Assembly (NCBI RefSeq): GCF_041146795.1
Contig: NC_135176.1
Location: forward strand, 12,954,286 to 13,018,285
Source: Maylandia zebra
Lineage: Eukaryota; Chordata; Actinopteri; Cichliformes; Cichlidae
Direction: 5' to 3'
DNA: 64,000 nucleotides
The stretch's first letter is position 1; each line of letters begins with the position of its first letter. Shown here one piece after another: positions 16,101-40,738 of this stretch. The notes under the pieces are model-generated. The model was not told the origin of the DNA. It saw nothing but the letters and a program-made list of their open reading frames with translations, and did no database searches. The position numbers were made by a program, and so were the translations under genes.

Positions 16101-16729
16101 TTTCAACAGAACAGACATTGTTGGATCGATATGCTGTATCACTTAAAAAAAGTATTTACAAATGTTAGGAATTTAAACAGGTCTTTTTTCCTGCTGCAAA
16201 ATTGTTAATGTTTAACTAGTGCCGCAAAAAGATACTTTTCTGTCCTTTATAAATCACCTAAGCAGCTTCAAGTGTTTGCTTTACTGTTAATTCAGCATTT
16301 ACCCCCTAAGTATTTGCCCATGGAACTTGAAATAGCCTCATTAAAATTGAAAGTTACCAACTCCTCAGAAACAGGACACAGACAGAAAGACAAGATTCAG
16401 AGATTAACAAAAAACTGGAACTGCTGCAAAACATTCTTAATAATACAAACAGTTAATGTTTTATGAACATGCTCCTTGTTTACTCACATTTCTATGGCAA
16501 CTTGCCTACCATGTGTAATGTCATGTATTTTGGGCGGGATTAGCACACTTATATTGTAGCTACAGGCTATAAAGCAATGCGGATATTAGTCCAGGTACTA
16601 GTGCATGAGGAAAAAAAATCCTGAATCAGTTCTCACATTCCCAAAATGTGTATCAGATACTGAAGTCGCAACTAGAGCTCCTCCAATTATTATTACTTCT
16701 ACTAATTATTAATAAAAATTACTGCCAAG
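13186..16729. other. Intergenic between grk1 and claudin gene
   Basis: AT-rich sequence with an (AAAC)n tract near 14170-14200 and purine-rich stretches near 14590-14630. No exon chain or recognised repeat beyond these. The claudin promoter must lie in its last part, but I see no decisive element. Confidence 0.4.
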
Positions 16730-19700
16730 ATGAACACGCTCATTGAAGTCGTAGCACTTTTTCTAGGTTTTGTTAGTTGGATATTGACTCTTATAACACT
16801 AGAAGATCAGCACTGGAGGGAATCCAGTCAAGACGGCAGTGTTATATTAACTTCTAATCTCTATGAGAACCTATGGATGTCTTGTGCAAGTGATTCAACG
16901 GGGAACTATAACTGTCGTGACTTTCCATCCCTTTTTGCTCTTCCAGGTAAGTAAAGTTTTAATTTTTTACATAATATTTTTTTCATCTTCCAAAATACGC
17001 CGTTTACAATAATTTAATTAGGTAACTAATATAAAAGTACTTGGGATTATATGCATAGCTTGCATATTCTCATATATGTATTTTTATTCTCTTGATGATT
17101 TAGCAAATTTTACAGTCATACTGAAAGAAATGCTTTAAACTTAATATGAAATAATAATCAAATAATCTTCATAAAAGCCAAAAATAAATAAATAAATACA
17201 ATATCTGCCACAGGCTGTAATCTGAAGGCGTGACAGAAAAAATAAACAGCATCTGTTCAATCTAAACAAACCTTTTGCCAAATTTCTCATGTAAGTCTAT
17301 TTTTGTCATGTGTGTAAACGCAATGTTCAAAACCATTTTAGGGTTGGTGGTACTTCACTCCATTACAGAACGAGTAAAACTTGTTTTTAGCAATGCTCAG
17401 AGATAACATGTTCATTTTAGGCAATTTAGTTTAAAACTGTTTGGAAGAGAGTACATTTTGAAGTTAAATGCTTCTTTTATTCATTACCAAATGCTGGGAT
17501 CCTAAAAGACTAATAATGAATCTGTCTGATTTGCAGACAGGCAAGCAGACTCGACTTAGGGTCATAATGCAACTATGCATCCTCATCACCTATTACCACA
17601 GCTGTTACCATCATCCCTTGTAGAGAGAGTGAAATGAGGAGCCAAAGCATGGCTTGAATCCCATCAATAAATAGTTAATAACATTGGCACAGGACTTAAA
17701 GCAAATGGCAAAAGGTGACATGTAGCTTTAAATCTATAGACATTGGTAAGCACCTCTCTGTGGCCCCGTAAGTTGGGTAACATTTTGAGTCTTTGAAAAG
17801 TTTGAATAGAACTCAGAATAAAGGGAATGTTGAGTGGGTGAGCTGGAATTAATTATTAATTTGTACTTTTTGTAGTATCTTAGCAGGAAAATTTTCTGAC
17901 ACATTGAGGCTCAGTGGCTAACAACTTCAAGATTGTGTGGGAACATAGTTTGGAGATGAACGTTTACGTCTATTTTTCGTTATAAACCCAATAGTGGAAG
18001 CTTTTGCTTCATTTCTGGGCTTTCACAGTTGGATAATGATCAGGGTCGCCCTTCCAAATCGATACTGGAAGGAATTTACAGTTGATGGTAATGTTATCTC
18101 ACCCCATCAACAATGAAAACCTCTGGATGTCCTGCGCAACTGACTCTACAGGCGTTAATTATTGCCGTGATTTCCCATCTTTGCTTGGTATGTGGTCAAC
18201 ACATAAATGTTCTTGTTTTGTTTTTTAGTTTTATTAAGTTAAGTACTTATTAATTAATCAATTAAGGATTCATCTGGCTTAGCTACTCAAGCCCAAGACT
18301 TTCCAAGTAAGATTTTATCTGAAACCATCTTAAACTATGTTGTAAAAATCAGCTCTTATAACAGAGGACTTTAAAAAAATCCTTAATAACAAATAATTAA
18401 ACAGTCTTTACAACGGTAAAAAAGGTTGATCCTTTTTATGAATGTTTTCATCAACATTTTACTTGTTCAGGGTGTGTCGATTGTTTACTTGTCTGGAAAT
18501 TTCTACTGTACTAAGTACTGGTGAACAGAGTAACTGCAATAGAAAATCCAGAAAAAAACAAATGCAATAAAAACTTTGACTGAATTATAATTAATCAATG
18601 CCCATTTAGCAATTAGCATCTACTTTGGTTTGTATTTCTTAAGTTACTGTTTAAGAATCAAGTTATGCGAAGTGACATATAAATATTCACCATATCAAAG
18701 TGATCCAAAGAGAAAGAGTTTTGTAGTACTCAAACAGTTATCAGTCTTGCCTACAATCCTGAGGCACACATTTCTATACTATGTATTCTGGTTGATTGGT
18801 ACTAAAAAAAGACCCAAGATGGGCTGTACAGCCCGGTCACAAGATCTGCCTAGACCTGAAAGGATAAACATTTCCTGTTCTCTGAAACAACAGATACTTT
18901 TACAATTTGCTGACTATTTTATCAGTTGTGAAATGTGGAATAATTTGAAAATATTTGTGGTCTGCCTGAACTTAATCAACTCATATCATTGTCTGTCCTG
19001 TGAGATTCAAGGTGGAGCCTCTCACTGAAATGTGAAACAAATGAAAATCTGAGGGCAAGAATTTTTTATATGAAGCTTAATAGAAACAAACAAAAAAAGC
19101 TTTTTCTAAAGTTCTTACCAACTTACTGCTTAAATCTTTGTTACTTATTTAGATATAACCATATGGTACACAAACGTATAAATCAATATGTTATTCTGTC
19201 TTTTATTTGCACACAGGCTACATTCAGGCCTCTCGAGCACTGATGATTGGTTCAATTGTGTTTGGGTCGTTTGGCCTGGTGGCTACGCTTGTAGGAATGA
19301 AGTGCTCGAAAATAGGTGGAGAAAACTATGTTCTAAAGGGGAAGATTGCTGCAGTTGGAGGAGTGTTTTTTTTACTGCAAGGTAAAGACTTGGGGGTGGA
19401 TGAAAGATCTATGAAAAAAAGGAATGAAAAAAAAACTTTCATTTAAAACAAGCATTTTAGTGTTTACATGTGAAATTTTTGCCTGATTATTTGAACCAGA
19501 CTTACAATTTGAGAAATGCAACCTAGCCTCCATAAAGTCATGTGACAGATTTAAGACAGTTCACACTCCCAAATGAATGTTTGCACAGAACACCTGGTTA
19601 AATATAAGCATGCCTGGTTCGATTTCTACTTTTCACAAGACATGCTATCATATCACCATTATATAATGGTTTACTAGTTCAAAAGGTTATCCTTACGCTA

Positions 19701-20576
19701 ACAAACCTGCTGATATAGGACCGTCATTAATAAGAGTTTATGCATTTCAACAGCACTATTGGTTACCCCATTTAAAAAAACAGTGTGTGAACCCAGTTAT
19801 AGGATCATCTCATTGACCAAAAAGTATTTTCCCCTGTATTTGAAAAAGCTATATTTGATATATACATTTTTCATTTAACAACATATTTTTAATTTACATA
19901 ATTAATATGATTTACTGAACTACAACTTGTAAAGTTTTTAAAAAGGAATATAAAAAATCTTATGCAACATTTAGATAGCATTTTTGTTGCACAACTGGCC
20001 TAATGTTTTTAAACTTGACTTTTTTTTAATAAAGATATGTGCACTACTCTGTGAATTTAACTTGTTTTTGCATTTTGTAGGGCTTTGCACCATGATTGCC
20101 GTGTCTTGGTACGCAGCAAACATCACCCAGCAGTTCTTTGACATTCTTTACCAAGGGACAAAGTAAGTCAATATAATCTGCATCAGCTGAAAGCACATAA
20201 CATAGATTAAAAATTGTTAATATTAAATAAATATCACAATCAAAATGTCATATAAATAAATCTTATTGTCTTGCAGGTATGAGCTTGGAGAGGCGCTTTA
20301 TATTGGCTGGGCTTCAGGCACGCTTGCCATTTGTGGAGGCTCGTGCCTGCTGTGTTCCTGCGGAATTATGACTGACAGTGAAAAAATGTAACTGTTGCTG
20401 AAAAGTTTAATTCGCCAGATATTATACATATAACAGGTGTATAATTAATATAATAAAATTAAACGTGCCTTTTGTATTTTAGACCGTATCCACTCCAACC
20501 ATCCTCCAGAGGACACGTGCGATCAACTGTGGCACCCTCTCAGTCTGTCAACTATGACAGAAACGCATATGTCTAA
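16730..20576 (+). CDS. cldn10: Claudin-10-like tight junction protein, 5 exons
   Basis: Four-span tight junction protein that shapes paracellular ion flow. Exons: 16730-16946, 19217-19381, 20081-20162, 20277-20387 and 20483-20576, closing to 222 residues. The five-exon plan and the residues match the claudin-10 group. Exon 1 gives the first membrane span and first extracellular loop with the claudin signature NLWMSC followed by NYNC. Exon 2 gives [10 protein letters not shown] with GMKCSKIGG. Exon 3 gives [11 protein letters not shown]. Exon 4 gives [16 protein letters not shown]. The C terminus NAYV is a PDZ-binding end. The fourth exon would run into a stop just after EKM if unspliced, so the GT at 20388 is needed. 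Teleosts have several cldn10 copies and the exact paralog is not assigned. A dead copy of exon 1 lies in intron 1. Confidence 0.88.
17982..18187 (+). pseudogene. Decayed alternative first exon of the claudin-10-like gene
   Basis: About 1.25 kb downstream of exon 1, in the same orientation, the sequence aligns residue by residue with it: [13 protein letters not shown], then [36 protein letters not shown] and CRDFPSLL, ending at a GT donor (18188, gtatgt) in the same phase. The position of the start ATG reads ATA, and the only upstream in-frame codons run into a stop without an ATG. One extra base in a C run near 18100 shifts the frame before NNENLW. Three residues before the donor (ALP in the live exon) are missing. 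In mammals claudin-10 has alternative first exons (10a/10b) that set ion selectivity, so this is best read as a lost alternative exon 1. Confidence 0.82.
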
Positions 20577-22042
20577 GAAGTTAATGTGTAGACGGAAAAG
20601 TAAGAATCTTTTCAGAATCTTTCTGAAAGAGACAATGAGTAAAAAAAATAAATCTGGTATCATTTATAGGGGACATAATGAAAACTGTGACAGTATAATA
20701 TCAATTACGGTCATAGGTTCCAGGACAAAATCTGTTACAGTAAGTAAATTTTGATGCAAAAGTCACACTTCCAACTAAGCACACAGTTGGTATATTTTGT
20801 TTTCTAATGGTCCCATACATAATTTATCACAATAACAGGACACGTGTGGTTTCAGCCAGTGCGGTTTTTGTTTGTTTTGGGTTTTTTATTTTTTCTGCAG
20901 GAGCCACTTGAGTAAAAAGAATGAAACAATCATAAGCACAGAGTATATTTACATGTCACTTTGTTGATTTTATACATTTCTCAAGATTTTTGCATGGTTT
21001 TTTACTATATATTTACCAGTTATTTACCATTTCACAGTAATCGAATGCCCTAAATTATGAGAATGTTAACATGTTTATGATTTCTGCTAGTGATGCTCAG
21101 CGGTGTTTAGCACAGGTGACATTGTTGTTGTCATTATTAACTACTTTACACAGTCAAATAAAAAAGGACATTCACAGAACTTGCTTGCACAGCAGCTTTT
21201 CATTTGAATGTTTAAATCAACAACAACAACAAAAAAAAAAAAGCTCAGAGCTCAAATCTTGTCATATAACCCACTTAACAACAGTACTTTCTCAGGGCCC
21301 ACTTTATTCTTTAATGCCCATTTTAGTTTGGTGACACATTGTGTTTTACATTCTCACATAATACAGATTCAACACTTTAAAAATGCCATCTTCCAGGAAC
21401 AAAAAATCACCTTTGGAGTATCTCACAGTTGCAACCTGCTGGAAAGCTGTGATGTCACATCTGGGATTTGGTTTACCCAATGAGAGTCAAGAAACATTTT
21501 GCTGATTGGTGATAAATAATTTAAATGTAAGGAAGAGTTTAAAATATAACATTTAAAGCATAAAGTCATGTACAGCACTTTAAAAATTCGCATTCTTAAC
21601 ATTCTTAAAAGCCTCATTCTTAACAGGTTGTTTTAATATCTCTTCCTTTTCATTACTTAATTGGTCACAGTAGCTGCATCACTGTAAGAGTGAAAGTAAT
21701 ACACTGGGTTTTCAGTTCCTCAGAAACGTACATGAAAACATAAAAATGTACCGAACCACTGATTTATGCTACTCAGTGTTTTATTTAGCAGGGGTCTGTG
21801 TTTATGGGACTTTGAGCGATACTATTTCAAGTCTATAGAAGAAGAAATCAAAAGGGATAGCCGTATCACATCAAAAATACTAAATTCATATGTATTTCAC
21901 ATCCTTCGCCCCCTGTAAATTAATTTGTTAAATCAAGGACACACACAAGATATAATTAAGGCTGTTTTATGGAGAAAAATACCAAAAACGTTTTAAAACA
22001 AGCACCATTTTGCACAGAAGGGTAAAGAGCATAGTTTTCTTG
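20577..22042. other. Convergent 3' regions of claudin gene and sat2
   Basis: The two genes end facing each other about 1.5 kb apart. AATAAA occurs on the plus strand at 20647-20652, in reach of the claudin stop. On the minus strand an AATAAA complement lies near 21780-21785 for sat2. No further gene is seen; short frames here are chance. Confidence 0.4.
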
Positions 22043-28652
<6,610 letters not shown>

Positions 28653-30670
28653 GTCTACAGTAATTGCAGAGTTTCAGGTTTTTTTTGCCAGTTTTCAGCT
28701 CTAAAAAAGCTACGCGGTAAAAAAAAAAAAAAAAAAAAGTCTGTACAGGAAGCGGCTACGCCTTGATACTTCCGCCTTCAAAATAAAGGTCAAAATAATT
28801 TTGGAACTTTAAAAAATGTATTATTTATTTATTGATTGATTGATTGATTTTTATTATTATTACCGTTTTGTATGCCTTTCGATTTGGATAAGGCAATAAG
28901 TCTTTATATGAGCCCCATTTTACAACTACCAACAACAAAATTTCGCACAATTAGGAGCACTTACGTGCATTTAAAATAGTACAAGTACAAAAATATCCGC
29001 CTGCTCCTTTTCAAACAAAACGCACACAAAGACAGTAAAAAGTAAACCTCCAAAGTTGCAGTAAGTGTTGAACCACATAAATGAGCAAATTGCTTAAATA
29101 TGAACAAATTTCATAAGTTCGTACTTATACTTTTGTTTGTTTGTTTTTAGGGTGCTTAGTCATTTTTCTTGAATATCATTTTTAAAAAGTTAAACTACTG
29201 GTTTTTCTTGTTCTTTAGTTGACAGATATTGGATTTTTAACCTGTCAACTTATATGACACGTCAGAACACAACAGGCTTTATGGGGCCCTAAAAAAACAA
29301 ACAAACAAAAAAAAAAACCCTGAAATTAAAAGTTTGTGAAAACAGCTAATGGGAGTGAGCTCCCACTATTTTTTCTATATACACTGAGCCCCCTTTAAAG
29401 GCTCAACAAAAAGGTTATGGATAACCCATGGACAATTACAACCATTCAGCCATACATGGCTTTCCAACTAAAACAACAAATGTTAATGTTCTTATTTTAT
29501 TTATGGTACAGTTAAAAGCTTCAAGAAATTTAAATATTGAACTTTTTTCTCCTATTGTGATAATAGTCACCCGAAGTGACAAGTGAGCTCTGTCAAAAAC
29601 ATTAAAAAAAAACAACCCCAAAAACAAACAAAAAAAGATTATGTATATGTACACGTGAATCACAACCCTCATCACACAACACAGGAGACTAGCTGTGTGA
29701 AAGTAATAGAAAGATATGAAAAGTGTCCAGTATTTAAACTACTGTATTTGCTTGTGTATGTGGTTCAGCTCTTAAATTTACTGAAAGAATTCCAATAGGT
29801 GCAGCTTTTACTTTGGGGGTGAACTGCCTCAACGTTTCATTTTCACTGTATTTGAAAACTTTAACAGCTGCAAAAGAATTGTACTTCTTTCACCGTTTTT
29901 ACTTTCAAAGGTCTAATAAAAGTAAAACAACGCAGTTGTGGCCTCTATTTTTCTTTATTGACTTAAGCAAAGAAAAGCCTTTAAAATTCATATTTACCAC
30001 AAAGTAACACTATATGTCATCTCTATAAATATTGCAGTATATAAAACAAAAGGCATTATTCTGCAGTTTTCACTTGCTGACAGAAATCATTCTGCATTCA
30101 GTGACCTTTCGCTCAACATTTCAAATGCAGGATTGAATCTTTTTTTAAAAACTTTTTTATGGGTACTTTGAATTCAAACTAAGTTTTGTTGAGGCTGAGT
30201 CTTTTTTTGCAGGTTATCTTATAACCTTTGGGCTTAAAGCTGCCTTTCATTACACATTAGACCCATTTACACACAACAATGTAGCAGCAAACTTGATTTA
30301 TACAAATTCATACATATTTTCCTCAAATTTAATGCAAGTTTGGAGTTATATATTTAAATTTCATCTGAAAATATAAAGAGTACAAAAAAATTGGCAAGCT
30401 GTAATTAAAATAGCCAAGTTTTTATGTGACTAGAGCAGAATCCCTCTACTGTAGCATTTCTGTTGTTTGTCCTCACTGTACTGCACCTTTTTCATTTATT
30501 GCACTGACTTGGTGCCCATGTGGATTGTTTTGCAAGCTCAGATATTGGATGTTGGCAGCAATTTACAAACTCAGAGAGCCATCCATACCAAAAATGACAA
30601 TACCAAAGAATCACTTAAAATGACAACAGAAATGTAAAAATCACATACAGTTGAAAGATTTCATAAAAAA
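28653..30670. other. Intergenic: sat2 promoter side and taf6 3' side
   Basis: The sat2 start codon is followed upstream by an A run (about 28719-28738) and ATTG repeats (about 28832-28852). The rest is AT-rich with no gene or named repeat. The sat2 promoter should lie in the first few hundred bases, but no CpG-rich core or TATA box stands out. Confidence 0.4.
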
Positions 30671-30673
30671 TCA

Positions 30674-30679
30674 TTTATT
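30674..30679 (-). terminator. Likely taf6 poly(A) signal
   Basis: AATAAA on the minus strand, about 250 bp past the taf6 stop codon, which is a plausible 3' UTR length. Confidence 0.5.
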
Positions 30680-30929
30680 TTAGGGTAAAAAAGAAACATG
30701 AAATCAATTTGAATATAAGCTGAAACAGTGAAGATGTCACAGATTGGTCGGTTTTCATCGGGCATCAACATATTTACCTCTGGTCACATTTTCTCTCAAT
30801 CAGTCAAGAGTTCAGATATTGCCCCCTCATATCACCTCAGAGGTTGCCCCATTAAGTTCAGCCCAAACAAATCTCCTTGTGTGCTCAGGTGCTCCAACTT
30901 GATAGGAATCTCCACTACTCATACAAGTC

Positions 30930-38276
<7,347 letters not shown>

Positions 38277-38449
38277 GGCTGACATAAGAAAGCACACAGG
38301 TCTGTAAATATAACCTCTCGTAGACACACACACAAAGTCAAGATCACACTTAGAACTAAAACACAAAATTCTAATAGTTCATAGCCAATTGTAGATACTC
38401 AAATGGACTTAAAGTAACAATCACAGTGTGATACTATGTTGTTGACAGA

Positions 38450-39060
38450 GTTCTGATTATAAATAGCTTATAATCAAGTCTTAAAAGCTTCCTTTGAAGG
38501 CAAGTGGACTTGTTCTTGTAGGGTCTTGGGAGACATTTCAGCTCTCATTGAAAAGGCTTCTTCAGTTCTAAAGGCTGATGAGGATTCCCAGGTATTTAAC
38601 TTCTAATGTGTTGCCACCTTGAAGGTGGTCCTGAATGTCACTGACCCACTCTGTCTTCGTGTCATCAGGGTCACAAGTTTCAGGGTGTGACACACTAAGG
38701 TCACATGCCATGCTGTGAATTCTCTGTAACATGTCAGCTAAGCCTGCCCATCATGTGAGCCATTAAGATGACATGGGTCAAGGTGTGAGTGCGAATTGAT
38801 CTCAAGAATGCATTATAGCTGACTGTTATATAGTCCACCACCTCAGTTGCTATAGGTGCACATAGGAAGCATCCTTTACTCATATTTCAAACTTTGTGGC
38901 TTCTCTATCCAAAATGTGAACATTAGTATCTTCAAAAGAGTGTACTTTTTCCTTTAAGTGCAGGTGTACAGCTGAGTCTTGTTCTGATAACCCAGCTCCC
39001 TTACATTGGTTTTATGTGTGATTACTGTGGCTATTGTTGGGCCTGAAGTATATTGGGAAT
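38450..39060 (-). mobile_element. Penelope-like retroelement relic
   Basis: On the minus strand a stretch near 38850-39000 reads like the end of the GIY-YIG endonuclease region of Neptune-type Penelope-like elements (phrases close to AVHLHLKEK, HSFEDTNVHILDREATKFE). It is followed by the familiar downstream motif around 38520-38580 ('gaagccttttcaatgagag'). The relic is short and decayed, and it lies in the taf6 5' UTR intron. Confidence 0.55.
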
Positions 39061-40227
39061 GTTAGAGGTGCTTAGTGAATATTCCTCAGAATACCTGCAC
39101 AGATCTAAGTACAATGTTCTTTCCTCTTTGTTTACATACCCACCAAACCAGGACATTTAGGCTAAATTCACTTACTATAGATATTTCCTTTTGTAGATCA
39201 TTTTTGTAGTGCTTTTAGTTTCCGAGACTCAATGCAATAACTACACAGATTGTCCCATTGCGTTTCACCATAAAAAACCCCTCACAGCTACACATCTCCA
39301 AGGAGACCCTCATCCAAAACCCTTTTCATTAATGATGGGCAGTCCCTACGACAAAACCATTAAGGTGGATAATCACACAAAAGGAACCCCTTCAAGACAC
39401 TGCATACAATAACGGCTTATTATATAGTAGAGATGTGCAACAATGACCCAAACACTGATCTAAAATCTCGTCTGGTGATTGGCAGGGGTTATAAGAGAAT
39501 CTCAAATACATGAAAAACTATTTGGAGGTTTGCTGAAACAACAGTAACTTTCTGGTCAGCAACAAATGTTAAAGCACAACAAAACTTATTCATAATAGAT
39601 CCTGTGGTAGCAACAGCATATTTGCTGTCAGACACATTCTCTAAGTTTCGCATGTATTTGTTAACGTAAATGCAACGATAACAGACCGAACAAAACCTCA
39701 ACAGGAGAGAAGTCGTGTTTTAAAACTACACCAATTACGTCTTTGGAGCTTGTTCTTAAGATGATATACAACGTTATCATGAAAACAAGTCCACGGTATT
39801 TCACAGGACTGGAGGTATTGCAAAGCTAGCGCGTTGTAATTACACCCATCAAATAAAATCTAAAATCTTAAAAAAAAGACTGTGAAACTTAATGTGGAGG
39901 CGAAGACTACACATTTAATATAATGTTAAGTGATTTAAAGATTGTCCAAGTTCCTCTTTTCCAAATACTTTGTAGGTAAACAAACACACTGAGCTCCAAG
40001 GAGCGGGTTTGTTCACACTGACGGAACAACAGCGAACTACAACATGTAACACACAAGCCACACTTTATATATATTCACTGGAACCTAAGATCAGTGAAAA
40101 ATAAAGAAATTATGGTAACTTTACGCTTCTGAATAAATATATACTTATTTCACACTAACTTGCGGTAAGCTAATTTTTAAGCATGTTAGCTTGCATGCTA
40201 ATAACTTAGCTTCCGTTGACGTTTTAC

Positions 40228-40430
40228 CTGTGTGAAGTTGCTTTCTCCTCTCTGAATATAAGCAGGAACTTATGCGAATAAAAACAATCAATGTTTACAA
40301 AAATGCTGATTTTGCGAAGCTATTTCTTCTCTCTGAATATCCATCTCTTGATGCAAATAAGAAACTAATTCGCGGACTGCAGCTGAGACCTCAGTTCGTG
40401 AATGAGCGGTTGTGTTTCGTCGCCATTTTG
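40228..40430 (-). other. taf6: Probable taf6 5' UTR exon
   Basis: Upstream of the first taf6 coding exon (which has an acceptor just before its ATG), the minus strand shows a donor CACAG|GTAAAA at 40228/40227. The exon would begin near the YY1-like motif at about 40421-40430. The joining intron (about 38279-40227) holds the Penelope-like relic. The exact start is inferred. Confidence 0.5.
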
Positions 40431-40460
40431 ACTCACGTTCCGGTTGCGGTCTCGCGAGAC
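40421..40460. promoter_or_regulatory. Shared taf6/mrps31 promoter core motifs
   Basis: Within 40 bp there are a YY1-type site (CGCCATTTTG, 40421-40430, whose complement CAAAATGGCG sits in the right sense just after a taf6 start), an ETS-type TTCCGG (40438-40443) and the palindrome TCTCGCGAGA (40450-40459). All three motifs are known from TATA-less promoters of housekeeping genes, often bidirectional ones. mrps31 begins translation 280 bp further on. Confidence 0.6.
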
Positions 40461-40738
40461 TATACTACTGACAGTAACCGCCTAAAGTTTATTTAAAAAT
40501 CAAATCAACTAAAATGTTAAAGAAATTAATTAAATTTACTTTAATATTGAGATTGCCAATGTTACAAATAAATCCAGACTAAATTAAAACTCGGCACTCT
40601 TACGTTGAAGAGCAAACATCGAGTCTTTGCACATCCTGGAACGGAACTGTCATTCTCTTAAAGTTTACAGGGGTGACCTTATGTGGTAACAACGGAGGTA
40701 AACGACAGGAGCGTGGAAGGACATCACAACAAGCCACA

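Noticed and set aside
18630-19028. A 132-codon plus-strand open frame in the claudin intron
   Set aside because: No family resemblance and AT-rich, chance-like composition; it lies between the dead exon and the live exon 2.
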